64,000 bases of DNA from Actinomyces oricola (GTDB taxonomy: Bacteria > Actinomycetota > Actinomycetes > Actinomycetales > Actinomycetaceae): the NCBI RefSeq assembly GCF_004104015.1, contig NZ_RYFV01000010.1:1-64000 (forward strand). The letters are read 5' to 3'. Every line of letters begins with the position of its first letter. Position 1 is the first letter of the stretch. Both the position numbers and the translations under genes were made by a program. Below are positions 17,388-27,223 of the stretch, piece by piece. Below the pieces are notes generated by a model. That model was not told the origin of the DNA and made no database searches. It saw nothing but the letters and a program-made list of their open reading frames with translations.

Positions 17388-18407
17388 CGCCTGGTACTTT
17401 TCTGCCGTGTCAACGGCCTCGGCCATTCGCTCCACAAGCTTGGGCCGGTAGACGAACTGCTTGAAGGCTGGCGAGTAGAGGCAGTATCCGTCGGACTTGG
17501 GCAACTGCTCCTTGTCGCCGCTCTTGGCTGGCCCGATCTGCCACTCCTTGCGGATACGCGTGAAGTCGTTGACGCTGAACTTGAAGGCGATGCGCGCCTC
17601 GACTGCGGCGGCAGCCGCCTTGGGGAGCATCTCATCACCATGGATCGCCTCACGGTACTTCTCCGCGACGATGACGCTGCCTTCCTGGCCGAGAAGAGCC
17701 TGAAGCTCCTCTTCGCTGAGTTCGTCCTGCCGTACGAAGTTCAGCGCGAGGTCTGCTTCCGTCTTGGGACCCTTCATGGGAAGCAACAAGAGCCGGTAGG
17801 CGTAGCGCTCATCGCTTCGCACGGTATCCGGTAGGCGGCCCTGGAACTCAGTGATGAACGTGGAGACGGAAGTTGGCAGACCTCGGCGGAGATTGCGTTG
17901 TTCCTCGTATCTTGTCGGACTCAGCGACTGCACGAAGACCGGAAACTTCAGCTCCGAACCCAATGTCTCGTTTGTGCCGAACCTCCGGACCAGTTCTGCT
18001 TCGAAGTTGATGATGCAGGCATGGGCCTCTGCGGCTGTTGCTACCAGGACTGAGTCTTGGAAGCGGTGCTCCACGTGGTTCCGAAGCCCGACGAAGAACT
18101 CGATGTTCGCTCTGACCGGGTCGTTGTCCTTGAACTCGTGCTTCAGGCACTGGCTCAGGTCCCAGGTCTTCTTGGAGCCGTCCGGGTTCCTCCTGAAGAG
18201 GCGTCGGCCGCCCGACTCGCGGTAGAAGATTTCCGCCTTGCGGCGCATTCGGTCGGCGTGAAGCAGGTTCTGCCAGGCGAGGTGGATGTGGACGATGAAG
18301 TCGCTGAAGCTCCGCCGATCGCCGGGACGGTTGTAGAAGTCGATCGCGACGAGGGCCTGTCGCCGAGCCTCGTCGAGCGTGTGCCTCCACGCGGGTGGAC
18401 GTGCCAT
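17343..18407 (-). CDS. DUF3644-like protein with a HEPN-type motif
   Basis: The 354-residue protein opens with LDEARRQALVAIDFYNRPGDRRSFSDFIVHIHLAWQNLLHA, the helical start typical of DUF3644. It then has LRNHVEHRF, in which R109 and H114 form the R-x4-H signature of HEPN ribonucleases. The C-terminal half includes a segment (about 270-340) that may be a winged-helix-like domain (FSVNDFTRIRKEWQIG). There is no membrane segment. It is the last gene of the minus-strand operon, starting 5 bp after the Shedu-like stop. Its 3' end overlaps the convergent methyltransferase gene by 45 bp. HEPN proteins commonly act as toxins or RNases in defence; activity here is inferred from the motif only. Confidence 0.75.
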   Translation of the reverse strand: MARPPAWRHTLDEARRQALVAIDFYNRPGDRRSFSDFIVHIHLAWQNLLHADRMRRKAEIFYRESGGRRLFRRNPDGSKKTWDLSQCLKHEFKDNDPVRANIEFFVGLRNHVEHRFQDSVLVATAAEAHACIINFEAELVRRFGTNETLGSELKFPVFVQSLSPTRYEEQRNLRRGLPTSVSTFITEFQGRLPDTVRSDERYAYRLLLLPMKGPKTEADLALNFVRQDELSEEELQALLGQEGSVIVAEKYREAIHGDEMLPKAAAAAVEARIAFKFSVNDFTRIRKEWQIGPAKSGDKEQLPKSDGYCLYSPAFKQFVYRPKLVERMAEAVDTAEKYQALLGHAPAPKSKTDS

Positions 18408-18412
18408 CTCGA

Positions 18413-19801
18413 TCAGACCGCCTCGGCCTCGGGGGCCGGTGTGAGGAAGTCACGGAGGAGTCTCAGTCGCTCAAGAATCTCGTCGTAGGTCACGATGGTC
18501 ACGCTGCGGGAGTTCGCGCGATACAGCTCGAACGACTTTTGTCTTGACGGATCGCTGGCAGAGGGTGTGCGTCCGGCGACCACGAAGCAGGAGATTGCGT
18601 AGGACTCCAAGTCCCACTGACGCGAGCTCTCCTTCAGCCCGGTGAGGTTCTTCGTCAGGTTGTACGCCTGATCGAGCACCTGGGAGACCGCACCGTTGAG
18701 TTCCTTTGACGGACCGAACACACCCTGACGGTACTCACGGGGCTCCAGCAGCTGCGTGGTTGGCTTCTTGATCTCCACCAGAGCGACGTTGTTCGTGAGC
18801 GAGTTCTTGAACAAGTAGTCCGCGATCTTGTCGCCGCTTCCCGACAAGCCGCGACCGCCTACCGTCGCTCCGGAGCGCACACTGACCATCGGGGCTCCGA
18901 AGACCTGTTGCAGCGCGAAGGCGTTGTCGTCGAAAAAAGCCTGCCAGTACGGCTCGGCCTTGCCCTGTTCCAAGGCCTCTGCGTACGTCTCGATGAGGCG
19001 GTCAAGGCTGACGAGCTCGATGTCTCGCTTGAGTTGCTGAAACTTCTGTGGTGATCCCGCCGCTATTGCTGCCGACTCGGACGAAACCGCTTCGACCAAA
19101 GCATCACGTTCAACGCTACTGAGTTCCTCGATTCCGTTGGCGGCCTTCGCGATCACGCGCGAGTCCGGGTGTCGCCCAAGCGAGAAGTCTGCGTTGGCGA
19201 GACCAAGTGTCGCAGCGAGGTTGTTGTGTACGAAGACGTCCTTGACTCGACCCGCCGCACGATTTCCTCGGTCGTTGATTCGACCGATCTCGGCCCAGAT
19301 CGCAGCGAAGCGCGATAGGCCGAGGTGGAACTCTGTCCCGTCGATGGCGGCACTGTTGCCGTCGGTGAAGATGATCTCTGTGCAAGGAGTGTTGGCTTCG
19401 ATCAACCGAATCAGCCGGTTGCAATCCTTGAGCAACCCGAGGCCGTAGGCGAAGTCCTTGACGAATCCGGGCGGTAGCGTCTCAAAGATTGACTCCAAGT
19501 CGGAGCCCTCGTAGTACTCATCCAGCAACGGCGTTTCCAAGGAGAGCGTCTGTACCTGCTCGTACTTCGGACCGAGGTAGTCGTTGTGGTTTGAGAGTGT
19601 GTTGATGGGGTGAATCTTCAGGATTCGCGCCCCAGCGTCGAACTCAACGAGCTTCACACCATCAGCCAGACGCCGGTACGCCGAGGACTCTTCATGCGGT
19701 AGCTCGGTCGGAACGAAGTAGGCCTCAACCCGGCCATCCCCATTCGCGGTGCGAACGTCGAGGCGACCGATGTTCGCCTGATCATTTCCGAATCGAGCCA
19801 C
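18413..19801 (-). CDS. Shedu-like nuclease (SduA, DUF4263 domain)
   Basis: The C-terminal domain (about residues 280-440) matches the Shedu DUF4263 nuclease: WQAFFDDNAFALQQVFG, GSGDKIADYLF (D328), VALVEIKKPTTQLL (E343, K345), then YRQGVFGPSKELNGAVSQVLDQA. These are the D, ExK and downstream glutamine positions of a PD-(D/E)xK fold. Shedu proteins protect against phage by cutting DNA. The N-terminal 270 residues vary between Shedu proteins and probably sense the trigger; here I recognise no domain. The start is 8 bp from the DUF499 stop and the stop is 5 bp before the DUF3644 start. It is therefore embedded in a longer operon, whereas Shedu is usually described as a single-gene system. Confidence 0.82.
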   Translation of the reverse strand: MARFGNDQANIGRLDVRTANGDGRVEAYFVPTELPHEESSAYRRLADGVKLVEFDAGARILKIHPINTLSNHNDYLGPKYEQVQTLSLETPLLDEYYEGSDLESIFETLPPGFVKDFAYGLGLLKDCNRLIRLIEANTPCTEIIFTDGNSAAIDGTEFHLGLSRFAAIWAEIGRINDRGNRAAGRVKDVFVHNNLAATLGLANADFSLGRHPDSRVIAKAANGIEELSSVERDALVEAVSSESAAIAAGSPQKFQQLKRDIELVSLDRLIETYAEALEQGKAEPYWQAFFDDNAFALQQVFGAPMVSVRSGATVGGRGLSGSGDKIADYLFKNSLTNNVALVEIKKPTTQLLEPREYRQGVFGPSKELNGAVSQVLDQAYNLTKNLTGLKESSRQWDLESYAISCFVVAGRTPSASDPSRQKSFELYRANSRSVTIVTYDEILERLRLLRDFLTPAPEAEAV

Positions 19802-19809
19802 CGCCGACC

Positions 19810-22800
19810 TCAGCTCTTCTCGAAGCCCGAGCTCGGGTCGAACTTCAGGACGCGGGCGTTCTCGCTGATGGTGCGGACCTCTGCCTCGTCAAAGCCTTCG
19901 GGCTTGGTGGCTTGGATGTCGATGGTGATCTCCAAGCGTGCACCCGCTCCGGAGAGGCGGTCGATGACCTCACGGGTGACGTTGCCGATGTCGCGGGAGT
20001 AGCGGTCGGGGTCGATCCTGACCGAGCCGAAGAATCGCGCAAGCGCTGCTTCGAGCGCAGACTCGGCCGGAGACAGCGCGTCGCTGTCGGAAGCAGGGTC
20101 ATGGGTTCCAGTCCATGCGAAGTCCACCGGGCCGACACCCTCGGCACCGTCTTCTGTCTGCCGGGCAGCGGCTTCTCGGGCTGCTGCCCGGTCTGCGTCG
20201 AGCTGTTCCTGGGCCTTGTCGGCGTCGATGAGCAGGGTGCTGTTCGTGACCTGGATGCTGGCGTTCGGGTCGGGCGGCACGAGGAGTCCGCGGTAGCGGC
20301 CGGTGTCGGTGTCCTTGCCTGCCGCGATGCCGAAACGTTCGCTGTCTACAAGCACGGTGGTCAGCGCCTGCTGGATCGCACCGTCGAGCACTTCGCGTCG
20401 GACGAGGCGGGGTAGATAGGTGTAGCGGGTGAAGTACCCCCACAGCTCACCAACACTGATTTCTCCTGCGTCGTGCCAGAGTGCACCGAGTTCGTTGTGC
20501 AGGGTGGCGCCGAGGATCGGCGCGCCGAAGTCGGTGACGAGTTGGTCTTCACGTCCGAGCTTGGTGCCGACCCGTTCCGCGAGGGAACGGCCGCCGGAGT
20601 CGGGCACGCGGTCAGCAACGAGCTCGAAGGGCTTGGTTGGGTCGAACTGTTCGGGGTAGACGGCCCAGACGAAGGTGTCGCGGATTCGGTCTGAGACGGT
20701 CTGGTCGAGGCGTCCCACCCAGTCGTCGGTCTGCTTGCGCTGCTGTGCGGAGAGGTTGAGGCTGTCGCTGGTGGCCTGCACACGCTTCCAGCCGAGGTAG
20801 CTGCGGGTGGCGGCTTCGAGGCTTTCCAGTTCGCTCTTGTCTGCGAGCAGGAAGATCAGCGTGTTGCGGTGGATGCGCTGGCTCGCGCCCTTCCTCTCGA
20901 TAGCGTCGCGGACCCATGCGTGCGCCGCCGAGTCGGCTCCGTCCTGCTTGCGGCGGGCATGCCGCGGATGAGCGATTACCAGGCGCGTGTCCTCAAGATC
21001 GGGAATGTCCGCGGAGGACGACGGGGCGATGTGTACGCGGTCGAACACGCCGCGTGCCTTCTCTTCTCCTTGGAGGCGGCGGCTGATCTCGTTCCACACC
21101 GTCTCGACATCCTCGCGGAGTCGCTCGGCGTAGTCGTTCGCGGTCTTCGTGACCGACGGTTGGGTGTCGAACCAGTAGTGGCCCTGTTCCTCGTAGAAGT
21201 ACGTCGACCGCTGGGCGAGCAGCTCAACGGCGCTGCCGAAGTTCCCGAGCGTGTCGCCAGGGATCGCGGTGCCGAGCCAGAGGTACTGCTTGTCGAGTCC
21301 CTTGCGGCTGCTCTTGATCCGGGGGGCCGCGCCCATGAAGATCGAGCGGGCGATGCGCTGGGTGACGAACCGCTGGCCCAGGTTCGGTCGGTCGAGGTCG
21401 ATCTGCTGCGCGGTCGATCCGGGCCCGTCGATGTCAGAGTCGATGATCGGCTTCCACTGATCTTCGAGGTACTGCGTCAGGTCCGTGTTCACGGTCGTCG
21501 CATCGAGCGGAACGTTGCCGGGCAGGATCAGCGGCGAGGTGTCATTGGACGCCCACAGCTCGTGCACGATCGACGAGACGAGCTTCAGCACACCGCGGGT
21601 GCGCTGGAACCGCTCCAACGTCGACCAGTCCTCATACAGCCGGTCGAGCAGTTCGGGGTGCAGCGGGTATGAGGCGCGGATGCGCTTCTCGTAGTCGTCG
21701 TTCGGCGACGCCGCGTCGCGAGGGAACAGTGCGGTGTTGTTCCGGTACAGGTTGGCGAAGCTGCGCGCCACCGCCGAGATGGTGGTGAGTCCCTCGGCGT
21801 TTGGTGCCTGGAACAGGCGGCGGCGAACGATCTCGAACGACTCGTCCTTGCTCGATGGGCGCCACTGGTCCGCGACACGACGAATCACGTTCTGAAGACG
21901 CTCCAGCGCGAGTTGACCGTTCGCGCCACCGATCTCGATGTCACTGCCGCGGCCCTCGGTGCCGGTATCGGAGGCCGGGATCGACACCACGAGCATCACA
22001 CCCGGCACAGACCGCACGATCTCGGTCAGTGACTGGGCGAAAGTGAACTGTGTTTCGAACGACCCCGACGGGAGCTCCTTGTCGGTGACGAGCTGCCGCG
22101 CGTACGCGACCCATTCGTCGATCAGGATCAGCGACGGCGAGTACCGCACGATCAGGGTGCGAAGCGCCTCGCCAGGGTTGGTGCCGGCGCGATCGTCCTC
22201 GGCGATCAGGTCGTAGGCCTCGCGGCCACCCAACTGCCATGCCAGCTCGCCCCACAGCGTCCGGACCTCGGTGCCGTCATCCTTGATGATCGGCGAGCCG
22301 GCCTTCAGATAGGTGCCGACCAGAGCGACACGCTTGACATCAAGCGCGCCAAGGTCGGGGTTGCCGTTCGCCGCGATCAGTTCTTGAAGTTCCTGCGGGA
22401 AGTCCTTCGCAGATGTACCACTGAACAGGTGATACAGCGCGAGCATCGAGTGGGTCTTCCCGCCACCGAAGTTGGTCTGAAGGTTCACCACCGGGCTCGC
22501 CCCAGCCTCACCATTCACCCTCCGCAGCGCACGCGACAGCAGATCACGCAGACCCTCGGTGAGATAGGTGCGGGTGAAGAACTCGACAGGATCGCCATAC
22601 TCCGGGCTGGTCGCCTGCCCAGTGTGGACCAGGTGCAGATCGGCCGCGAACTCCGAAGCAGTGAACGCGCCACGAGCCACGTCATCGTGAGGCCGGATCA
22701 CCTCACGCCACGGCCGCAGCCCAGAGCCCGGATCGAGGGACACCTTGGTGCGCTTGACCTGCTTACGGGTCTGATCCTCGAACACCGTGCGCTGCAGATC

Positions 22801-23208
22801 GACGCGCAACTTTCGCACGTCCTCAGCGGAATCGACCGCGCCGACGGCGTGGAGCAGCCGCTCAATCGTGTCCAGCGCGCGGGCGGCATCATCCGAGCTG
22901 AAGGGCTCGTTGTGCGCCCACAGGTTCCGGGTCTCCCGCAGCTCGGACGCGAAGCCCTGCTGGGCGCGGGAGAGCACGTCCTTGAAGTGGTAGCCCTGCT
23001 CCGTGATGGCGCGAAGCTGCACCTGAACGTCGTGTTTCGTCATCGTGCGCAGCGGGCCGCCCCGGCGCTGGGCGTCTTCCTTCGCCCACGCGGCAGGCCA
23101 GTCAGGGGTCTTGTAGGCGCGCGTCATGACCTCATCGACCTCGTCGAGCAGCCCTTCGGAGAGCAGGTCGAACGCTTTGCCCACTCGATCTCGGTTGTTC
23201 ATCGCCAT
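19810..23208 (-). CDS. Swt1-type HEPN plus DUF499 ATPase
   Basis: The 1132-residue protein has an N-terminal helical domain with RNLWAH (R94 to H99). This is the R-x4-H signature of Swt1-family HEPN domains. The DUF499 P-loop domain follows, with NFGGGKTHSM (Walker A, K251) and LILIDEW (Walker B, D364 and E365). A long C-terminal part follows, including charged helices (AQEQLDADRAAAREAAARQ). DUF499 proteins occur with DUF1156 methyltransferases and helicases in predicted archaeal and bacterial defence clusters. The ATPase probably couples sensing to the partners' action. The start (ATG 23208 or the in-frame ATG 6 bp later) has AGGAG upstream. It lies 64 bp after the YhcG-type gene and 8 bp before the Shedu-like gene. 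Confidence 0.88.
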   Translation of the reverse strand: MAMNNRDRVGKAFDLLSEGLLDEVDEVMTRAYKTPDWPAAWAKEDAQRRGGPLRTMTKHDVQVQLRAITEQGYHFKDVLSRAQQGFASELRETRNLWAHNEPFSSDDAARALDTIERLLHAVGAVDSAEDVRKLRVDLQRTVFEDQTRKQVKRTKVSLDPGSGLRPWREVIRPHDDVARGAFTASEFAADLHLVHTGQATSPEYGDPVEFFTRTYLTEGLRDLLSRALRRVNGEAGASPVVNLQTNFGGGKTHSMLALYHLFSGTSAKDFPQELQELIAANGNPDLGALDVKRVALVGTYLKAGSPIIKDDGTEVRTLWGELAWQLGGREAYDLIAEDDRAGTNPGEALRTLIVRYSPSLILIDEWVAYARQLVTDKELPSGSFETQFTFAQSLTEIVRSVPGVMLVVSIPASDTGTEGRGSDIEIGGANGQLALERLQNVIRRVADQWRPSSKDESFEIVRRRLFQAPNAEGLTTISAVARSFANLYRNNTALFPRDAASPNDDYEKRIRASYPLHPELLDRLYEDWSTLERFQRTRGVLKLVSSIVHELWASNDTSPLILPGNVPLDATTVNTDLTQYLEDQWKPIIDSDIDGPGSTAQQIDLDRPNLGQRFVTQRIARSIFMGAAPRIKSSRKGLDKQYLWLGTAIPGDTLGNFGSAVELLAQRSTYFYEEQGHYWFDTQPSVTKTANDYAERLREDVETVWNEISRRLQGEEKARGVFDRVHIAPSSSADIPDLEDTRLVIAHPRHARRKQDGADSAAHAWVRDAIERKGASQRIHRNTLIFLLADKSELESLEAATRSYLGWKRVQATSDSLNLSAQQRKQTDDWVGRLDQTVSDRIRDTFVWAVYPEQFDPTKPFELVADRVPDSGGRSLAERVGTKLGREDQLVTDFGAPILGATLHNELGALWHDAGEISVGELWGYFTRYTYLPRLVRREVLDGAIQQALTTVLVDSERFGIAAGKDTDTGRYRGLLVPPDPNASIQVTNSTLLIDADKAQEQLDADRAAAREAAARQTEDGAEGVGPVDFAWTGTHDPASDSDALSPAESALEAALARFFGSVRIDPDRYSRDIGNVTREVIDRLSGAGARLEITIDIQATKPEGFDEAEVRTISENARVLKFDPSSGFEKS

Positions 23209-23272
23209 CGCTGTCTCCTATCACCTACTACCTACGACTGTCGTGGGCACGCCCCACAGCGGCCAATCCCTG

Positions 23273-24391
23273 CTACTCATCACCGTTGTCGTCTCCGCCT
23301 GCTGCGAGCTGTCTACGAGCGAGCCGTTCTTGGGCCTCTCGGTAGATTTCCCTGATCTTGGCCTCAAGCTCGGCCTTTGGCGGCAGTGCCGTCCAGTACT
23401 CCGCGACGACGATCCCGTCCTTGTGCATCTCCAGCAGCTCGATCTGGTCGCGGCTCGCCGCGGTACACAGGATCAGACCGATCGGTGGGTTCTCATCCGC
23501 CTGACGCTCGTGCCGATCCAGCCACTTGAGATAGAAGTTCATCTGCCCCTGGTAGCTCGGCTTGAACTTGCCGACCTTCAACTCCACGGCGATCAACCGG
23601 CGCAGCGGTCGCGAGTAGAACAGCAAGTCGAGGTAGTAGTCATCGCCGTCGAACGTCATGCGCTTCTGCCGTCCAACGAACGCCCACCCGCGCCCCACCT
23701 CTAGCAGGAAGGACTCCATGTCACGGCGGAGCGCGGCTTCGAGGTCCCGCTCCAAGAAGGTGTCGGCAAGCCCCAGCATGTCCAACAGCATCGGATCGCG
23801 GAAGGCATCGAGTGGCACCGCCGATCCCTCTGGAATCTGCGAGTCAGCGATCTCCCGACGCTCGAAGGCTTTGCGCTCGATGGCCCGGCGCAGATCGCGA
23901 ACACCGAGTCGGCGCTCGATGGTCTCCTTCACATAGAACGCTCTCGCCTCGGGACTCGACACTGGCAACAGTGTCTTGAAGTGGGTCCAGCTAACTTGTC
24001 GCCCCAGTGAGGCGACAAGTTCGGCGTCCGGGAAGGCCTGCGAGAACTGAACCATCCGGTAGAGGTTGGCCCGCTCGAAACCTCGACCGTACCGAGCGGT
24101 CAGTTGTCGCCCCAGTGAGGCGATAACTTCCTGGTCGTGCCCGGCACGGTCTTCGTGAAGCACGGCCACGTCGATCACCCGCCCGATGTACCAGTTCCGC
24201 AGTGTCAGGGTCGCGTTCACCTGCGCGGCCGCGAAGGACTGCGCTTGATCGATCAGCGCAGACACCCGCTCCACGAGATCGCCACCTTCGGCGCTGACGG
24301 ACTCCGCGATGGCACGGAACGGAGAAAGACCATCGTCAGATTGGTGCCTCACCGTGGCACCAATCTGGGCTTCGTCCGGGTTATGAGCCAT
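23273..24391 (-). CDS. YhcG-family nuclease (DUF1016, PD-(D/E)xK)
   Basis: The 372-residue protein has the DUF1016 N-terminal domain: RNWYIGRVIDV, SLGRQLTARYGRGFERANLYRM and SLGRQVSWTHFKTLLPV. The C-terminal nuclease domain has YYLDLLFYSRPLRRLIAVELKVGKFKP, giving catalytic D255, E270 and K272, followed by QMNFYLKWLD. YhcG proteins are found as accessory genes in type I restriction loci and other defence clusters. The gene starts 3 bp after the stop of the DUF1156 methyltransferase gene, so the two are certainly co-transcribed. In this operon it is a candidate for the DNA-cutting partner of the methyltransferase. Confidence 0.88.
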   Translation of the reverse strand: MAHNPDEAQIGATVRHQSDDGLSPFRAIAESVSAEGGDLVERVSALIDQAQSFAAAQVNATLTLRNWYIGRVIDVAVLHEDRAGHDQEVIASLGRQLTARYGRGFERANLYRMVQFSQAFPDAELVASLGRQVSWTHFKTLLPVSSPEARAFYVKETIERRLGVRDLRRAIERKAFERREIADSQIPEGSAVPLDAFRDPMLLDMLGLADTFLERDLEAALRRDMESFLLEVGRGWAFVGRQKRMTFDGDDYYLDLLFYSRPLRRLIAVELKVGKFKPSYQGQMNFYLKWLDRHERQADENPPIGLILCTAASRDQIELLEMHKDGIVVAEYWTALPPKAELEAKIREIYREAQERLARRQLAAGGDDNGDE

Positions 24392-24394
24392 GCC

Positions 24395-27223
24395 CTAATC
24401 CTCGTCCTCGTCGAAGTCGAACTCCTGCTGCGACGAACGCGGCGTCGCGGCGAACTTGCGTGCCTGCTCGTTCACGTCGCCCCAGGCGCTCACCAGACCG
24501 TTGAAGAGGATCGCGTCCTTCGTGTCCTTCTTCTTCTCTGCCTCGTGGAACAGCAGGAAGCCCAGCTCCTTGACCGCATCCAGGTTCACGCGCGTCTGCA
24601 CCGACGGCAGCAACTCCGCCACCTTGTCGGCACCATCCTTCGCCATCACCGCAGCCAGACGAACAGTGGCTTCCCAGACGCTGACGCGTTCGTCGGCTGC
24701 AACGTCCCACCGGTCTTCCATCTGGGACGGCGAGAGCAGGCGGGCCTTTCCTCCCTTTGCCTCAAAGATGCCGCCGCGTTCAAGAGCACCAATGGACGTG
24801 TCTGAAGAACGGGCGAGTTGGTCGGCTACCCCGGAACTCTCCTGATCCCAACCGAACTGCCGATACCACTTGACAGCGAACCGCGTATCAGGATCGAAGT
24901 CAGACTCTTGCTCTCCAAGCACTTCGTCCAGGGTGGCGTTGATAAGCAGAAGTGCGTCCCGCACGCTCATGTCGGACCCATCTGCCTCCCGCACGCGGGC
25001 ATAGCGGGAGAACACGGAGATGCCAGGGCCGATTGCTGCCTGTGCAAGATCAACCGGAGCGATGGTTCCTTGCATGAGTTTCCGCAACGCGTCGGGAAGC
25101 TCGGCCTTGAGTGTGCTGACGAATGCGCGACGGGAGATCGCTTCTGCGTTCGTGGGTCGTGGCCGACAGGCCAGCAGGATTGACGACGCCAGTGCATTGC
25201 TGCGTTGCGATCGGGGTCTATTGGCAAGTTCGCTCCGCATCGGCCAGGTCGCGGAAATCTCCCATCCTGCCTCGATGAGGCCCGTAAGCACCGTGTGCCA
25301 GCCGGTCGAAGTCGCGCCGTCTGCCTTCGCGTCCTGTTGCTTATAGGCGTAGTAGACGGTCATCGGTGCCGAAGTGTCGGCCGTCTCGCGAATCCGAGAG
25401 AATACCCCGTTGAACCCGTGGACGAAGAACTTCTCGGCACCTTCCTTTCCCCCGTGTCGATGCGGGTTAGCGACTAGCTCTTGGGACTTAGGAGCGAGCA
25501 TTGTTCCAAACGTCGACGGGAGAACATCGCCCACACTCCTGCGCAGCCAAACATAGAAGTAGTCGGCCAGATCGGCATATCCGATGTAGTCGTAGTACGG
25601 CGGATCCGTTGAGACTACAGAGCCGGTATAGTCGCGCGTCGCCGCGTCGGCTATACGCGCCTCCCCTGATCCTGAAGCAGGAAGTCGCTCAAGCGCCTTC
25701 GCGACCCACTCCAGTTGACCAAGGAAGTTACCCGAAGACGAAGAAAAAGGGTTCACCTCGACGTACGACCAGATCATCGAAATTGCCTGACGCGTAAACA
25801 AATGCGTGGCGGAGTCGCGCGAGGAATCCCACGTTGCGAACGAGTTCGAGTAGTCAGTGAAACGGCTGATGCCCAAAGCCAGATAGATTGCCACAGCGTC
25901 CGCGTACGCGACCGCCCCGTGGCCCCCAGATTCGAGAGTTGAACCCTCGTCCATGCCCCGCGCCAGCGCATCGTTCAAGACTCGTTCGCGCACCACAGCA
26001 ACGAGATCACTCAGAGTGAGGAGCGTCCTCAACTGACGATTCGTGAAGAGGTCCGACCAGTTCTGAAAGCCGTACGGTCCGATCCTGAAACCAAGAGCCT
26101 TGTCCGGCAGTGGCACAGCACAAGCTGGATCGTCGGGACGCTCCACTTGCGCCGCAGCCTCATGGGCCTCGGTGGGGCTCAGGTACAGCCTGCCTCTCTT
26201 GGCTTCCGCCACGATGGCAACGAGTGCAGCACCCATCCGGCCCGCTGACGCTTCCCTTCGAATATAAGGAAACTCGATCGCTGTCCCATCGCCGACCGAC
26301 GTGGCTCCAGTACTAGTTATGGTGCCGTCTGGGCTGGACTCATGCGGCTTTCCACTGACGACTTCATAGTGGACCGAACCGTTCTCGACCGACGCCCTTA
26401 CGAAGAACTCCGCTCCCTTCTTCTTGCTGAGCCACCATGTGTTGATGAGAGGCGTCTCAATAGGGTTCGCGGGATTGGGGTTTGCGACGGTGCGAGCCCA
26501 CTTCCAGGCCAATACAGTGTGCTGAGTACCGCCCGGAGCGGTTACCGTGGGGTACAGGTCACCCACCTGCTTGAAAGCCTCATCTCGCAGCCACTCGCCG
26601 TAGCGGCGGACGTCCTCAGCAAGGCCTTCCGCCCCGTTCCATCCCGTCATTTGATTCTTAGCTTGCGGGTTGACTGGAGACAGACCGCTAAATCTCGGCG
26701 GGATGTCAACTAGCGCCTTGTTGAGGAGGACGGCCACCGGGTTGAGGTCGGAAGCCTCGGCAGACAGACCCAACCGCTGAGCTTCCAGAGGTATCGAGCC
26801 ACCACCCGCGAACGGATCCAGGATGGTCGGTAGAACCCCGCCGTTCGAGGCCCGGATTTCCTTCCGCGCTGCGTCGAGTAGTTCTCGATCGTTCGAGTTC
26901 TCCCACGAGACGAGCTGGGACAACAGTCCGTGAAGGCGAGCGCGTTCAAGGTCTTGGTCGGCAACGGAAGGGAACAAGTCAGGCCGCGAGGACGGGTCAT
27001 CGACGAGTTGCGCGAACAGCACAGCCCGCGCTGTTGCCAGCGGCTTGCGCGACCACCAAAGGTGCAGAGTCGATGGGTGCCCATGTCGGATGGACTTTTC
27101 ACGTGCAGAAGCACCGTTGATTGTTTCGAGTGGCAGCGAGACTTCGATGAGCTTCTTCTTGGGTGCGTCGGTCACGGTACTTCTCTCGCTAGCGCTGGTC
27201 TGGTTGTCGGTGGTGTGGGTCAT
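24395..27223 (-). CDS. DUF1156 adenine-type DNA methyltransferase
   Basis: The 942-residue protein begins with the DUF1156 signature: KKKLIEVSLPLETINGASAREKSIRHGHPS and HLWWSRKPLATARAVLF. It has the SAM-binding motif LDPFAGGGSIPLEA (residues 135-148) and the catalytic motif STDPPYYDYIGYADLADYFY (DPPYYD from residue 540). DPPY is typical of N6-adenine or N4-cytosine methyltransferases. No separate specificity subunit is nearby, so target recognition is probably built in. Its ATG overlaps the helicase stop in ATGA, indicating translational coupling. It is likely to mark host and element DNA as self for the helicase and nucleases of the same operon; this is inferred from the family's neighbours elsewhere. 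Confidence 0.9.
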   Translation of the reverse strand: MTHTTDNQTSASERSTVTDAPKKKLIEVSLPLETINGASAREKSIRHGHPSTLHLWWSRKPLATARAVLFAQLVDDPSSRPDLFPSVADQDLERARLHGLLSQLVSWENSNDRELLDAARKEIRASNGGVLPTILDPFAGGGSIPLEAQRLGLSAEASDLNPVAVLLNKALVDIPPRFSGLSPVNPQAKNQMTGWNGAEGLAEDVRRYGEWLRDEAFKQVGDLYPTVTAPGGTQHTVLAWKWARTVANPNPANPIETPLINTWWLSKKKGAEFFVRASVENGSVHYEVVSGKPHESSPDGTITSTGATSVGDGTAIEFPYIRREASAGRMGAALVAIVAEAKRGRLYLSPTEAHEAAAQVERPDDPACAVPLPDKALGFRIGPYGFQNWSDLFTNRQLRTLLTLSDLVAVVRERVLNDALARGMDEGSTLESGGHGAVAYADAVAIYLALGISRFTDYSNSFATWDSSRDSATHLFTRQAISMIWSYVEVNPFSSSSGNFLGQLEWVAKALERLPASGSGEARIADAATRDYTGSVVSTDPPYYDYIGYADLADYFYVWLRRSVGDVLPSTFGTMLAPKSQELVANPHRHGGKEGAEKFFVHGFNGVFSRIRETADTSAPMTVYYAYKQQDAKADGATSTGWHTVLTGLIEAGWEISATWPMRSELANRPRSQRSNALASSILLACRPRPTNAEAISRRAFVSTLKAELPDALRKLMQGTIAPVDLAQAAIGPGISVFSRYARVREADGSDMSVRDALLLINATLDEVLGEQESDFDPDTRFAVKWYRQFGWDQESSGVADQLARSSDTSIGALERGGIFEAKGGKARLLSPSQMEDRWDVAADERVSVWEATVRLAAVMAKDGADKVAELLPSVQTRVNLDAVKELGFLLFHEAEKKKDTKDAILFNGLVSAWGDVNEQARKFAATPRSSQQEFDFDEDED

